In this document: piece by piece, positions 34,806-45,704 of the stretch
Numbering within the stretch: the stretch's first letter is position 1
Layout: every line of letters begins with the position of its first letter
Assembly: GCF_003316875.1 (NCBI RefSeq)
Contig: NZ_QMIL01000001.1
Span: forward strand, 744,001 to 808,000
DNA: 64,000 bases
Reading direction: 5' to 3'
Source of the DNA: Aliidiomarina celeris
GTDB taxonomy: Bacteria > Pseudomonadota > Gammaproteobacteria > Enterobacterales > Alteromonadaceae
Program-made: the position numbers and the translations under genes
The notes under the pieces: generated by a model
Seen by the model: the letters and a program-made list of their open reading frames with translations, nothing else
The model's database searches: none
What the model was told of the DNA's origin: nothing

Positions 34806-35545
34806 TTCCCGCACTCGATCTGATTAACGGTCAGGTTGTTCGCTTGCTGAAAGGCGACTTTAACCAACAAACCGTCTACCACAACAACCCCGTAGAAGTG
34901 GCCCAAAGCTACCAGCGCGCCGGCGCTGAGTACATTCACTTGGTTGATCTTGACGGCGCCCGGGATCCGAACCAGCGCCAGCTCAAGCTGCTCACCCGTA
35001 TTACCGAAGAAACGGGCTTACCCGTGCAAACCGGCGGTGGTGTGCGTACGCGTCGTGACGTTGAACAGTTGCTTGGCAGCGGCGTTAAACGTGTCGTCAT
35101 CGGCTCACTTGCGGTCACCGACCCGCGCACCGTGCTGGCTTGGATGAACACCTTTGGTCCCGAAGCCATTGTTCTTGCTCTCGACGTAAATATTGATGAG
35201 CATGGCGAGCGCTGGTTGGCCACTCATGGTTGGCAACAGCAGTCCAGCGTTACCCTTGAGGCCTGTTTGCAACCCTTCGTGGCCGAAGGCTGCACGCATG
35301 TATTGTGCACCGACATTAGCCGCGACGGCACTTTAGCCGGCAGCCATGTGGAGCTCTACCGAGCACTGAAACAAGATTTCCCGAGCGTTCAATGGCAAGC
35401 GTCTGGTGGTGTGGCTTCGCTCAACGATCTCACTGCCCTGAAAGCCGCAAACTGCGACAGTGTTATTCTGGGTAAAGCATTGCTTACCCAACAATTCACC
35501 CTCGAAGACGCGCTCGCCTGTTGGGCGCAATCAGTCGGAGCTTAG
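34799..35545 (+). CDS. hisA: ProFAR isomerase
   Basis: A TIM-barrel isomerase opening the ribose ring of ProFAR in histidine synthesis. Catalytic Asp in A-L-D-L-I-N-G and Asp in C-T-D-I-S-R-D-G-T are present, with phosphate-binding Q-T-G-G-G-V-R and A-S-G-G-V-A. It has 248 residues. The gene overlaps hisH by 7 nt and ends 1 nt before hisF. Confidence 0.97.
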   Translation: MLIPALDLINGQVVRLLKGDFNQQTVYHNNPVEVAQSYQRAGAEYIHLVDLDGARDPNQRQLKLLTRITEETGLPVQTGGGVRTRRDVEQLLGSGVKRVVIGSLAVTDPRTVLAWMNTFGPEAIVLALDVNIDEHGERWLATHGWQQQSSVTLEACLQPFVAEGCTHVLCTDISRDGTLAGSHVELYRALKQDFPSVQWQASGGVASLNDLTALKAANCDSVILGKALLTQQFTLEDALACWAQSVGA

Positions 35546-35546
35546 T

Positions 35547-36341
35547 ATGTTAGCAAAACGCATTATTCCCTGTCTCGACGTACGCGACGGGCAAGTGGTC
35601 AAAGGCGTGCAATTCCGTAACCATGAAATTATTGGCGACATCGTACCCCTTGCCAAGCGCTACGCCGAAGCCGGCGCCGATGAATTGGTGTTCTACGACA
35701 TTACGGCAAGTGCCGATAACCGCGTGGTCGACAAGTCTTGGGTGAGCCGCGTGGCAGAAGTGATTGATATTCCCTTTGCTGTAGCAGGTGGCATTCAAAG
35801 CGTGGCGCAAGCGCGCGAAATTCTTGCCATGGGTGCCGATAAGATTTCCATTAATTCACCTGCGCTGCGCGATCCTAACTTGGTTGATGCCTTAGTCGAC
35901 GCCTTTGGCCAACAATGTGTGGTGATTGGCGTTGACAGCCACTTTAATGAGAAAACCGGTCATTATGAAGTTTATCAATTTACCGGCGATGAAAGCCGCA
36001 CACAGAAAACCAATTGGCAAACCCAAGATTGGATAGAAACCGTTATTCAACGCGGAGCCGGCGAGATCGTTTTAAACTGCATGAATCAAGACGGTGTTCG
36101 CCAAGGCTATGACATTGCCCAACTCAGTGCGATTCGTGCCGTATGCCCAGTACCCCTGATTGCCTCGGGCGGCGCCGGCGCCATTGAGCACTTCACGAGC
36201 GTATTTAAGCGTGCCAATGTAGACGGCGCGCTCGCCGCGTCTGTGTTTCATAAAGGCATTATTGCAATGGATGAACTGAAAGACACACTGCGCGCTGAAG
36301 GCATATCCATTCGCCCAGCGGTAGCGCGTTCCGTTTCCTAA
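35547..36341 (+). CDS. hisF: Imidazole glycerol phosphate synthase, cyclase subunit
   Basis: The TIM-barrel cyclase that, with HisH, yields IGP and AICAR, the latter feeding purine synthesis. The catalytic aspartates are in I-P-C-L-D-V-R-D-G and N-C-M-N-Q-D-G. It is 264 residues from ATG 35547 (M-L-A-K-R-I-I-P), with GGAG upstream; the longer frame reaching into hisA is rejected. An insert near residues 145-165 (E-V-Y-Q-F-T-G-D-E) fits gammaproteobacterial HisF. Confidence 0.97.
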   Translation: MLAKRIIPCLDVRDGQVVKGVQFRNHEIIGDIVPLAKRYAEAGADELVFYDITASADNRVVDKSWVSRVAEVIDIPFAVAGGIQSVAQAREILAMGADKISINSPALRDPNLVDALVDAFGQQCVVIGVDSHFNEKTGHYEVYQFTGDESRTQKTNWQTQDWIETVIQRGAGEIVLNCMNQDGVRQGYDIAQLSAIRAVCPVPLIASGGAGAIEHFTSVFKRANVDGALAASVFHKGIIAMDELKDTLRAEGISIRPAVARSVS

Positions 36342-36352
36342 GGAGTTTTACC

Positions 36353-36970
36353 ATGTTAACCGCAACCCAACTCAGCGCCTTGGCGTGGGAAAAAATGAAC
36401 GGTCTGCTGCCTTGCACAGTGCAAGACGCGCTCACCGGTAAGGTGTTAATGCTCGGCTACATGAATAAAGCCGCCGCAGAGCACAGCGTGAATTCAGGCT
36501 TGGTTACCTTTTATAGCCGCAGCAAAGAAAGGCTTTGGACCAAAGGCGAAAGCTCGGGGCACACGTTAACGCTGGTTGAGTTAAGCGCCGATTGCGATCA
36601 AGACGCACTATTGGCTCTCGCGATTCCAAATGGCCCCACTTGCCATTTAGGCACCGAGTCGTGCTGGCAAACCGAGAACGACCCAGCAAGTTACGAACTC
36701 GGCTTCTTGCAGCGCACTATTTTACAGCGTGCAGCAGAGCCTGCAACAGCAAGTTACACGGCCAAGTTACTCGCCGACGGTGTACGCCGCTGTGCGCAAA
36801 AAGTAGGAGAGGAAGGGGTTGAAGTGGCATTAGCCGCGGTAGCCCAAGACGACCAAGCGCTATTGAATGAAAGCGCCGACTTGCTTTACCACCTGTTGGT
36901 CGTGCTGGCTGCCCGCGACTTGTCGTTAGCCGACGTTACTGCGGTACTTAAAGCGCGACGCAAGCCTTAA
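36353..36970 (+). CDS. hisI: Bifunctional PR-AMP cyclohydrolase / PR-ATP pyrophosphatase
   Basis: The fused HisI-HisE enzyme for steps two and three. The cyclohydrolase half has M-L-G-Y-M-N-K-A, T-F-Y-S-R-S-K and the zinc residues in D-C-D-Q-D-A, C-H-L-G. The pyrophosphatase half has V-G-E-E-G-V-E-V-A and E-S-A-D-L-L-Y-H. It has 205 residues and AAGGAG upstream. It closes the his operon and overlaps the convergent next gene by 4 nt; no terminator is visible. Confidence 0.97.
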   Translation: MLTATQLSALAWEKMNGLLPCTVQDALTGKVLMLGYMNKAAAEHSVNSGLVTFYSRSKERLWTKGESSGHTLTLVELSADCDQDALLALAIPNGPTCHLGTESCWQTENDPASYELGFLQRTILQRAAEPATASYTAKLLADGVRRCAQKVGEEGVEVALAAVAQDDQALLNESADLLYHLLVVLAARDLSLADVTAVLKARRKP

Positions 36971-37482
36971 GTTATACACCGGCAGGCTTTAATGTTGCCA
37001 TTAAACCACGCGCCTGCCGGTTCTATCGTTTCGTTCAATAAGCTCGGCAACACGCTATTGTCGACCGAACACAAAGGGCCACTGGCGTAAGGCCCTGCGT
37101 ACTGCAAGTGCGCTTCGGCTTTCACAGACTTAGTGTCGAATAACACCACCATCGGTGTGGCAGGAACCACAAGCCCAGCCTGTTCGGCCTCAGCCACAGT
37201 CATAAACACGTGGATCAGTTGGCCCGCGAAGTCCGTATCAAAGGTTTCAATATGGGCGTCGGCAAGCCGATTACAACGGCAGCCCTCGGCGCGAATGTGA
37301 ACGAGCAGCCACTGCTTTTGCGGCGCATGAGTGAGCGTGCTAACGGGCAAGGTCACTGGCATCGTATTGCCGAGCCATGTGTTGTCTTGGTCAAAATAGC
37401 CATAACTGCTGAATCCCCACACGAAAAGCGCGACCGAGGTGCCCACTAACCAGAGGGCAAACACCAGCCCCGACTTTTTCAT
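36967..37482 (-). CDS. Membrane-anchored cysteine-containing protein (possibly DUF6436)
   Basis: A 171-residue protein with one N-terminal membrane segment (about residues 5-28, then S-S-Y-G-Y-F-D) and a periplasmic domain. The paired cysteines G-C-R-C-N and a C-terminal K-A-C-R-C, plus V-V-L-F-D-T near the centre, recall a degenerate thioredoxin-like fold; I think it belongs to the DUF6436 group of marine gammaproteobacteria, but only from memory of the N-terminal pattern. It is 7 nt downstream of the chemotaxis-receptor gene. Function is unknown. Confidence 0.7.
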   Translation of the reverse strand: MKKSGLVFALWLVGTSVALFVWGFSSYGYFDQDNTWLGNTMPVTLPVSTLTHAPQKQWLLVHIRAEGCRCNRLADAHIETFDTDFAGQLIHVFMTVAEAEQAGLVVPATPMVVLFDTKSVKAEAHLQYAGPYASGPLCSVDNSVLPSLLNETIEPAGAWFNGNIKACRCIT

Positions 37483-37488
37483 GGCAGC

Positions 37489-39021
37489 CTACTCGTAAAC
37501 AAAGCGCTTCGCTTCCTGATTCAAATGATCGGTAATGTCATTCACCTGGTGTGCGGTTCTCAACAATGCCTGCGCCTGCGCTTCATGCTCTTCAGAAAGG
37601 CTGTTGAGGTATTGCGTGCTTTCCGTTACCTCAACACTTGCTGCACTTTGCTGTTGTAACGCGTTGGTAATTTCTTGAATGGCTTGGCCAAGCTGCTGCG
37701 ACTGCGTTGCAATGTCGCTCAACCAGCGGTCGCTTTGCTCTGAATACTCTTGCGTTTCGCTAATTTGCTCTAAACAACGGGTTACCGCCTGCACCGACTC
37801 CACACTGGTTTGCGTTAAGCGTTCAATGCTTTTTTCAATTTGATCGGTAGAGCCTTGGGTTTTACTGGCTAAGCTACGAACTTCGTCGGCAACAACTGCA
37901 AAGCCGCGCCCCGCTTCACCCGCACGCGCTGCTTCAATAGCCGCATTCAAGGCCAATAAGTTGGTTTGGTCAGCAAGCGCGTCAATAACTTGCAGCACCG
38001 AGCGAATTTCTTTCGCCGAATCGGCCATACCTTCCACTTTGTGGCGCGAGGTTTCAAGCTCTTGCGCCAAGGCTTCTACCGAGCCTCGAGTTTTGCTCAC
38101 CGACCCCTTGCCCTGATTCGCAGCTTTTTCAGCTGCAAGCGCAACCTCCAATACCGCCAAAGATCGCTGTTCGGTATTGGCGATGCTTTGCGTCATTTCT
38201 TCACTCGCAGCGGCAATTCGGCCTACTTCTTTTTGCTGTTGCAACATGCCACTGCCAAGTTTTTCACCCTCTGTGAGCAGGTGATCAGCCGCATCGCCAT
38301 TCTCGTTGGCCGAGTTAGCGACCCGGCCAATGCTCTCGTTGAGTGTCGCAAGCACCTGATTAAAACGTTTTAACAATCGCGAGCCCTGCTCCGGCACACG
38401 CTCAGTTAACAGAATAGAGCCGTCGGCTTGCACGAGGCGTTCGGTAATGTCGAAGAAGGCTTGGCTCACCTGCGCTTCACGGAAGCTTGCCCGACAAATC
38501 ACCACCAACACTGCCGCTTCAATCACCACATAAATGGCATGAATCAACACAATAGAAAGGCGCGCGTTTTCCGCCGGCACCAAGTACACCGGCGCGCCAT
38601 TGGATTGTAAATACATAAACAATAAATGATGCACGGCAATAGTGGCTGCAGCCACCACAATCACCAGCCAGTCGCGAAACGCAATTAAAATAGCCAGCAA
38701 CACAAAAATACCGAAATGGACCTCGGTGAACCCCATACTCTGATGAATATGCAGCGCAGCAAACAACATAAAGCTTACGCCATAAGCAATGCGGGCAAGG
38801 CTTTGATCACCTAAAGTACGGTGTAGCCAAAAAGGCACCAAAAACGATGGCACACCAACAATAATGGCCAGCCACCAGGTATTGGCCATAAAAGCCAAGC
38901 CAAAGGCAACCAACAACAACAAAAGGTTGATTAAATTACCAATGCGAAAGGCTGTATGGCGAAATGCATAGCCTTTTCCTGAACGATCTGAAGAACGGTG
39001 TGCGGTTGCGGCCAACGTCAT
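37489..39021 (-). CDS. Methyl-accepting chemotaxis protein with multi-helix membrane N-terminus
   Basis: A 510-residue chemoreceptor. Instead of a periplasmic sensor loop, the first ~190 residues form about six membrane helices, with a H-H-L-L-F motif near residue 136 shared with similar receptors. The cytoplasmic part is a long helical hairpin whose tip has the conserved [16 protein letters not shown] and [14 protein letters not shown]. There is no C-terminal CheR-binding pentapeptide. Ligand is unknown, perhaps a membrane or energy-state signal. It likely shares a transcript with the downstream small gene. Confidence 0.93.
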   Translation of the reverse strand: MTLAATAHRSSDRSGKGYAFRHTAFRIGNLINLLLLLVAFGLAFMANTWWLAIIVGVPSFLVPFWLHRTLGDQSLARIAYGVSFMLFAALHIHQSMGFTEVHFGIFVLLAILIAFRDWLVIVVAAATIAVHHLLFMYLQSNGAPVYLVPAENARLSIVLIHAIYVVIEAAVLVVICRASFREAQVSQAFFDITERLVQADGSILLTERVPEQGSRLLKRFNQVLATLNESIGRVANSANENGDAADHLLTEGEKLGSGMLQQQKEVGRIAAASEEMTQSIANTEQRSLAVLEVALAAEKAANQGKGSVSKTRGSVEALAQELETSRHKVEGMADSAKEIRSVLQVIDALADQTNLLALNAAIEAARAGEAGRGFAVVADEVRSLASKTQGSTDQIEKSIERLTQTSVESVQAVTRCLEQISETQEYSEQSDRWLSDIATQSQQLGQAIQEITNALQQQSAASVEVTESTQYLNSLSEEHEAQAQALLRTAHQVNDITDHLNQEAKRFVYE

Positions 39022-39132
39022 AGAGTTACTCCGAGCCTAATAATAGAGATATAACGTTTGTTAATACGTTCACACGCGCATTTGGTTCACTACGTCGCGA
39101 ACAAATGGCGCACGCATAAGTATAGCGTGAAA

Positions 39133-40488
39133 TTATCTCGCGCTCGCCAAGGTTCGCGCATGTACGCGAAAGAGTCGCCGAGTGAGCAGTAAGGCTGCAA
39201 CACTAAGCCCAACAATAAACCCAATCCAGAAGCCCGCCGCACCCATTGCAGGCACCACCCAGTCGGTTAAGGCTAGTATGCAGCCGACGGTCAAACCGAA
39301 TGGCCAGTAAGCAATAAAGGTCACCACCATAGAAGCACGGGTGTCTTTATAGCCGCGCAGTGCACCAATGGAAATGGCTTGAAAAGTGTCCGACAAGGTA
39401 AAAATAGCAGCAAGCCCCATTAACGTACCCGCTAAGGCAATAATTTCTGGGTTGTCGGTGTAAAACCCAGCCAGCCAGCGCCCGCCTAACCACATAATCA
39501 AACCATTCACAGTGGCAAAACTCACCCCCATTAACAACGCTACTTTATAAGCGTTTAAAGCCTCATCTATATGCTTGCTGCCCAGTGCAAAGCCCACCCG
39601 TAAGGTAACGGCCATGCTTAAACTCATAGGGAACATGTAAACGAGGGAGGTGATATTGAGCGAAATTTGGTGCCCAGACACCACCACAGGGCCAAGCGGA
39701 GCCAGCAAAATCGCTACCGCCGCAAACAGGCTGGTTTCGAAGAAAAGCGCCAGCGAAATAGGCATGCCCAAGCGAATAAAGTGCCAAATATCGTCCCACG
39801 CCGGTCCGTAAAAACGAGTAAAGGGCCCTCGCCCACGGTAGCGTTTCGCCAGTAGCATATAGGCCAGTAACGCGGCGGCCATAGCCCACAGCACAATTGC
39901 CGACGCCACACCGGCACCGGCACCACCAAGTGCAGGCATGCCCAATTTGCCGTAAATAAAAATGTAGTTGGTGGGAATGTTCACCAAAAGCCCAATAACA
40001 CCAATCACTAACGACGGCATGGTATGGCTTAACCCTTCACAGAAATTACGCAATACAATGTACAGAACAAACGCGGGTAGGCCCCATAAAATATAGCCGA
40101 GGTAATCGAGCGTCATGGTGCGAAATGCGGGTTCCACGTCCATCAACGCGAGTACATTGGGCGCGAACGAAATGAGCCCGAAGGTCATCAGCGCACCTAT
40201 TGCGCAGGTATAGAGAGATTGTTGCGCATGCCGCGCCATTTGGCTTTCGTCGCCCGCGCCATGGCAATGCGAAATAACCGGTGCCAACGCCATACCTAGG
40301 CCAAACACCAGCAAGGTGAGTGGAATCCAAAGTGCACTTCCCACCGCAACCGCAGCCAAATCAACAGCACCCACTCGCCCCGCCATCAGGGTGTCAACTA
40401 CACCCATCAGCATTTGCGTTAACTGCGCAATAAGAATAGGTCCAGTTAACCGTGCAAGCTTTTTACTTTCAGGACGAAGGTGTTTCAT
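39133..40488 (-). CDS. norM: MATE-family multidrug efflux transporter NorM
   Basis: A 451-residue, 12-helix inner-membrane antiporter that exports cationic drugs in exchange for sodium or protons. The MATE pattern is visible: A-R-L-T-G-P-I-L-I-A-Q-L-T-Q, M-G-V-V-D-T-L-M-A-G and the repeat in the second half (F-E-T-S-L-F). Start codon and upstream hydrolase stop overlap by 4 nt, so the two genes are likely co-translated. Confidence 0.93.
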   Translation of the reverse strand: MKHLRPESKKLARLTGPILIAQLTQMLMGVVDTLMAGRVGAVDLAAVAVGSALWIPLTLLVFGLGMALAPVISHCHGAGDESQMARHAQQSLYTCAIGALMTFGLISFAPNVLALMDVEPAFRTMTLDYLGYILWGLPAFVLYIVLRNFCEGLSHTMPSLVIGVIGLLVNIPTNYIFIYGKLGMPALGGAGAGVASAIVLWAMAAALLAYMLLAKRYRGRGPFTRFYGPAWDDIWHFIRLGMPISLALFFETSLFAAVAILLAPLGPVVVSGHQISLNITSLVYMFPMSLSMAVTLRVGFALGSKHIDEALNAYKVALLMGVSFATVNGLIMWLGGRWLAGFYTDNPEIIALAGTLMGLAAIFTLSDTFQAISIGALRGYKDTRASMVVTFIAYWPFGLTVGCILALTDWVVPAMGAAGFWIGFIVGLSVAALLLTRRLFRVHARTLASAR

Positions 40489-41228
40489 AACGCCGCTTCA
40501 AGCGCTTTAAGGAGTACAGGTAGCACTAATCGTGGTTTGGTAATGGGTCCCATGTGCCCCGCATCGAGAGTTTGATGTACAACCTGCGGTAACTGCTCAG
40601 CAAGCAAAGCCGCCACCGTTCGGCTCGACAACGGCGACTGTTGACCACTAAAAAGATACACAGGTACATCCACCTTCTGGTAATCGGCCAAGGTTGCAGG
40701 GGTATCCAGTAAGGCATGAAAGTCGGCTGTAACTTTCGCTTGTTGTTCAATCATAAGCGCCTGCGCAGCAGTGGGTAGTGCCTGAAAATAACCAGGGCTA
40801 TTCCAGTAGTCGACAAAATGAGCACAGGCTTCAGCACTATTCATTTGCTCCATCGCTTCTGCGACCGCCACAATCTCTGTACGCGCAGGGTGGAGCTCGG
40901 GCAAAACGTGAAAGGCAACGGGCTCGTACAACACCAGCGCCTTTACCGCCTTAGGAAAACAGCGCGCCCAATAAAGCGCTAATGCGCCGCCGTAAGAATG
41001 GCCTACTAGAACATACGGGCCACGCTCGGGCTCTATATTTAAACGGCGAAGGTGAGCAAATTCATGCTCAAAACGAAAATCAGCGGCGTTGCCCTTAAAT
41101 GCCTCAGAACCACCATACCCGATGAGATCGGGAGAACTGAACGGCGGCGACGACGGCGACAGTATTTTTGCCAATCCTCGCCATTGCCCACCATGACTTT
41201 GTGAACTATGTAACGCCACACACTGCAT
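40485..41228 (-). CDS. Alpha/beta-hydrolase
   Basis: A 247-residue hydrolase of the alpha/beta fold with elbow G-H-S-Y-G-G, an H-S-S-Q-S-H-G-G-Q-W oxyanion region and a C-terminal D-A-G-H-M-G-P. The ATG at 41228 is preferred to an upstream TTG (41243). It sits directly before norM with a 4 nt overlap. It is cytoplasmic by absence of a signal peptide. Substrate unknown; this is a different subfamily from the hydrolase at 22458-23357. Confidence 0.82.
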   Translation of the reverse strand: MQCVALHSSQSHGGQWRGLAKILSPSSPPFSSPDLIGYGGSEAFKGNAADFRFEHEFAHLRRLNIEPERGPYVLVGHSYGGALALYWARCFPKAVKALVLYEPVAFHVLPELHPARTEIVAVAEAMEQMNSAEACAHFVDYWNSPGYFQALPTAAQALMIEQQAKVTADFHALLDTPATLADYQKVDVPVYLFSGQQSPLSSRTVAALLAEQLPQVVHQTLDAGHMGPITKPRLVLPVLLKALEAAL

Positions 41229-41253
41229 TTTACTTCTACTCAACGCAACCGTT

Positions 41254-41655
41254 TTAAGCCATGGTTAAGCCGAGCACAAAACCAAGCAAGTAGGCTGCTT
41301 GCACAATCAACACAGCAAAGGTGCCGAGCACGCCAATGGTGCGATACAGGCTGGTACCAATCGAGCGGGTTAAGCCAATTGCATGGCAAACCCGCGCCAC
41401 AAACAACAACCCGCCCAAGCCATAAAGTAGGCCTGCGCCGGCGTTCGCCAGCTCCATAAGCGCCAACAGAATCAAAGCCAGAGGCACATATTCAACAAAG
41501 TTACCGTGCACGCGCACGGCAACTTCAAGGGCTTTGCTCTCACCAATACCGAGCCCAACGCGCTCTTGCCAGCGAATGCGGATAATGCGAATCGACAATA
41601 CTAAGAGCAACAGCGTCAAGAGCGCTGCATACAGACTGGTAACCGGTAAAAACAT
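41254..41655 (-). CDS. MAPEG-family membrane protein
   Basis: A 133-residue, four-helix membrane protein of the MAPEG group (eicosanoid and glutathione metabolism relatives; bacterial roles mostly unknown). Family features are the E-x-x-x-R-x-H-G-N-F-x-E-Y pattern (A-V-R-V-H-G-N-F-V-E-Y) and A-R-V-C-H-A-I-G-L near the third helix. It is followed by the hydrolase and norM on the same strand. Confidence 0.88.
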   Translation of the reverse strand: MFLPVTSLYAALLTLLLLVLSIRIIRIRWQERVGLGIGESKALEVAVRVHGNFVEYVPLALILLALMELANAGAGLLYGLGGLLFVARVCHAIGLTRSIGTSLYRTIGVLGTFAVLIVQAAYLLGFVLGLTMA

Positions 41656-41685
41656 AAGCGTGTCCTCTGTTGTGGGTGCTAAAGG

Positions 41686-42644
<959 letters not shown>

Positions 42645-42672
42645 CAAAAAACCCGGCGCGAGGCCGGGTTTT
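42645..42672 (-). terminator. Rho-independent terminator after htpG
   Basis: AAAACCCGGC (42648-42657) and GCCGGGTTTT (42663-42672) form a 10 bp stem with a 5 nt loop. On the minus strand, T residues follow down to 42645, 15 nt past the htpG stop. Confidence 0.9.
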
Positions 42673-42686
42673 GAGCTGCTCGCTGG

Positions 42687-44606
42687 TTAGGCGAGTTTGA
42701 GCATAAGTTCATTCAAACGCTTCACAAAGCTGCCTGGGTCTTTCAAACTGCCACGCTCGGCTAAGGTTGCTTGGTCAAGCAGCACATGCGCCCATTCCGA
42801 GAACCGTGCTTCGTCTTGCTCATTGGCAATTCGGGTTACCAATGGGTGATCAGGGTTGAGTTCGAAAATGTATTTAGTTTCTGGCACCTTCTGCCCCGCC
42901 GCTTCCATGAGTTTTGCCATTTGCGTACTCATGTCATTGTCGTCGGTTACAATACAAGCCGGCGAGTCGGTTAACCGGTGGGTTACCCGCACCTTTTTCA
43001 CTTTGTCGCCGAGCGCTGTTGTGAAGCGCTCTACCACAGGCTTGAGTTTTTCTTCACTGGCTTCTTGCTCTTGTTTCGCGTCGTCATCGTCAAGCGCGCC
43101 AAGGTCTAAATCACCCCGCGTAACCGACTGGAATGCCTTTTCTTTGAATTCCGTTAAGTGGCTCATTAACCACTCATCAATGCGGTCAGACAACAGCAAC
43201 ACTTCCACGCCTTTTTTGCGGAAAATTTCCAACGCAGGGTTATTGCGCGCCGCTTCATAACTGTCGGCAACAATGTAATAGATCTTTTCTTGGCCTTCTT
43301 TCATGCGACCCAAGTAGTCGTCGAGCGACACCCGCTGCGAGGCACTGTCTTCATGGGTTGACGCAAAGCGCAGCAACTCGGCTACCTTTTCTACGTTAGC
43401 AGGATCGTCGGCCGGGCCTTCTTTTAACACATTGCCAAATGCGTCCCAAAACTCGCCGTAGGCTTCGGCGTCGTCGCGAGCAAACTTACTGAGCATACTC
43501 AGCACTTTCTTGGCGCTGGCCGAACGCATGGCGCGGGTTACTTTGTTGTCTTGCAAGATTTCACGCGACACGTTCAACGGCAAATCATTCGAATCAATCA
43601 AGCCACGCACAAAGCGCAAGTACGTTGGCATGAACTGCTCTGCATCATCCATAATAAACACGCGCTGCACATAAAGCTTAATGCCTTTTTGCGCGTCGCG
43701 GTTCCACAAGTCCCAAGGGGCTCGTTTCGGTATGTAGAGCAGGCTGGTATATTCGTGCTTGCCTTCTACCTTGTTATGGCTCCACAGCAACGGGTCTTCA
43801 AAATCGTGGGCAAGTGACTTATAGAACTCTTTGTACTCGTCTTCGCTTACATCAGATTTGTCACGTAACCATAGGGCTTTACCGGCGTTCACGGTTTCCC
43901 ACTCGCCCGCAGTTGCCGCAATCTTCTCTCCGTCTTCGCCTTCACGCTCCGGCGTCCCTTCTTTCCAGGTTTGTACCGGCATGCTCAAGTGGTCTGAATA
44001 GATGGTAATAATCTGGCGTAATTTCCAGCTGTCGAGGAATTCGTCAGCGTCGTCGCGTAAATGCAGAATAATATCGGTACCACGGGCCTGCTTTTCTACA
44101 TTGGCAATGGTGAACTCACCGTCGCCCGCAGACTGCCATTCCACACCTTGGTCGGCCGCGACACCCGCCGCACGCGTACGCACCGTTACCCGATCTGCAA
44201 CAATAAAGGCCGAGTAAAAGCCCACACCAAACTGGCCAATGAGCTGGGAATCTTTTGCTTGGTCACCGGAAAGTTGGCTAAAGAACTCCTTGGTGCCTGA
44301 TTTAGCAATAGTACCTAGGTTGCTCATCACTTCATCTTTGGTCATACCAATACCGTTGTCGCTCACGGTAATGGTTTTGGCGTCTTTGTTTACGCTTACA
44401 CGCACAAATAAGTCCGCGTCACCTTCAAATAAGCTGTTGTCTTGCAATGCCTTGAAGCGCAACTTATCGGCTGCGTCGGACGCATTGGAAATCAGTTCGC
44501 GAAGGAATATCTCTTTGTTCGAATACAAAGAATGGATCATCAGGTTCAACAGCTGTTTTACTTCTGTTTGAAACCCGTGTTTTTCTGCTTGATGTGTCTC
44601 AGCCAT
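42687..44606 (-). CDS. htpG: Chaperone protein HtpG (Hsp90)
   Basis: The bacterial Hsp90, an ATP-dependent dimeric chaperone. The GHKL ATP-binding domain shows [20 protein letters not shown] and [11 protein letters not shown]. The middle domain has the catalytic region with N-V-S-R-E-I-L-Q. Length is 639 residues from ATG 44606, with AGGAGAG upstream; nine codons of upstream frame are rejected. A heat-shock-type promoter lies at 44656-44685. Confidence 0.97.
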   Translation of the reverse strand: MAETHQAEKHGFQTEVKQLLNLMIHSLYSNKEIFLRELISNASDAADKLRFKALQDNSLFEGDADLFVRVSVNKDAKTITVSDNGIGMTKDEVMSNLGTIAKSGTKEFFSQLSGDQAKDSQLIGQFGVGFYSAFIVADRVTVRTRAAGVAADQGVEWQSAGDGEFTIANVEKQARGTDIILHLRDDADEFLDSWKLRQIITIYSDHLSMPVQTWKEGTPEREGEDGEKIAATAGEWETVNAGKALWLRDKSDVSEDEYKEFYKSLAHDFEDPLLWSHNKVEGKHEYTSLLYIPKRAPWDLWNRDAQKGIKLYVQRVFIMDDAEQFMPTYLRFVRGLIDSNDLPLNVSREILQDNKVTRAMRSASAKKVLSMLSKFARDDAEAYGEFWDAFGNVLKEGPADDPANVEKVAELLRFASTHEDSASQRVSLDDYLGRMKEGQEKIYYIVADSYEAARNNPALEIFRKKGVEVLLLSDRIDEWLMSHLTEFKEKAFQSVTRGDLDLGALDDDDAKQEQEASEEKLKPVVERFTTALGDKVKKVRVTHRLTDSPACIVTDDNDMSTQMAKLMEAAGQKVPETKYIFELNPDHPLVTRIANEQDEARFSEWAHVLLDQATLAERGSLKDPGSFVKRLNELMLKLA

Positions 44607-44655
44607 GGCTGAATCTCTCCTGATTAAAAGCAAGGTTGATCAACAATGCTTTTAT

Positions 44656-44685
44656 AGGTGGGGCTTTAGCCAATGAAATTCAACC
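44656..44685 (-). promoter_or_regulatory. Sigma-32-like heat-shock promoter of htpG
   Basis: On the minus strand, GGTTGAA (44685-44679), 15 nt, then CCCCACCT (44663-44656) resemble the sigma-32 elements CTTGAA and CCCCATNT. It lies between recR and htpG, about 50 nt before the htpG start. Confidence 0.65.
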
Positions 44686-44692
44686 CAAAAAC

Positions 44693-45298
44693 TTACGAAA
44701 AGTGCTTACGCCCTTGGAATGCATGCCCTAAGGTTCGATGGTCAACGTATTCAAGCTCTCCGCCTACTGGCACGCCATGCGCAATACGGGTGGTCGGAAT
44801 AGCGTACTTCGCGGCAGTTTCGGCAATAAAGTGCGCTGTGGCTTCGCCCTCAACGGTTGGGTTGGTGGCCAGAATCACCTCTTTGGTATGGCCTTTTTGT
44901 AATTGTTGTTCAAGCAGGTCCAAACCGATGTCTTTAGGACCAATGCCGTCGAGCGGCGACAAGTGCCCCATCAGTACGAAATACTGGCCGCTAAACTCAC
45001 CGGTTTGTTCCACGGCGAGCACGTCCGCGGGCGACTCAACAACACAAAGCACACCATTTTCTGCACGCTGCGGGTCATCACAAATGGAGCATAAGTCGCC
45101 CTCGGTAAGGGTGCGGCACTGCTGACAGCGCCCCACCACCTCAAGTGCATGTTGAATGGCTTCAGCGAGCCTCTGCGCACCACCACGTTGACGTTCCAAT
45201 AATTGAAACGCCATGCGCTGCGCGGTTTTTTGCCCTACCCCGGGTAATACTTTAAGGGCTTGAATAAGTGCCGCAATTGCAGGGCTAAAGCCAGCCAT
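44693..45298 (-). CDS. recR: Recombination protein RecR
   Basis: Part of the RecFOR pathway that loads RecA at gaps. The 201-residue protein has an N-terminal helix-hairpin-helix ([11 protein letters not shown]), a four-cysteine zinc finger (C-Q-Q-C then C-S-I-C) and a Toprim domain with V-V-E-S-P-A-D and G-E-A-T-A. It lies 15 nt after ybaB. Confidence 0.97.
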   Translation of the reverse strand: MAGFSPAIAALIQALKVLPGVGQKTAQRMAFQLLERQRGGAQRLAEAIQHALEVVGRCQQCRTLTEGDLCSICDDPQRAENGVLCVVESPADVLAVEQTGEFSGQYFVLMGHLSPLDGIGPKDIGLDLLEQQLQKGHTKEVILATNPTVEGEATAHFIAETAAKYAIPTTRIAHGVPVGGELEYVDHRTLGHAFQGRKHFS

Positions 45299-45313
45299 AC
45301 AGAACCCTTTATG

Positions 45314-45646
45314 TTAAAAAGGAAGTTTAAAGCCAGGCGGTAAACCCATACCACCCGCAACCGCACCCATTTTCTCTTTCGAGGTTTCTTCAACTCGGCG
45401 TACCGCGTCGTTGGTTGCTGCGGCAATTAGATCTTCAAGCATTTCACGATCGTCTTCATCACCAAATAGGCTTGGGTCAATTTCCACCCGCTTCACGTTA
45501 TGGTTACCGTACATGGTTACCTTTACCATACCGGCACCGGCTTCACCCGTAACTTCCGCTTTCGCTATTTCTTCTTGCACTTGCTGCATACGCTCTTGCA
45601 TTTGCTGCGCTTGCTTGAGCATATTGCCCATTCCGCCTTTAAACAT
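45314..45646 (-). CDS. ybaB: Nucleoid-associated protein YbaB/EbfC
   Basis: A small DNA-binding protein that forms dimers on the nucleoid. The 110 residues show [14 protein letters not shown], the central [10 protein letters not shown] and [11 protein letters not shown]. It sits in the conserved dnaX-ybaB-recR order. Confidence 0.97.
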   Translation of the reverse strand: MFKGGMGNMLKQAQQMQERMQQVQEEIAKAEVTGEAGAGMVKVTMYGNHNVKRVEIDPSLFGDEDDREMLEDLIAAATNDAVRRVEETSKEKMGAVAGGMGLPPGFKLPF

Positions 45647-45704
45647 AACAACTCTCTCTGGTTAAAATGGCACATTAATAGATACGCGACGCATGATATC
45701 AGCC

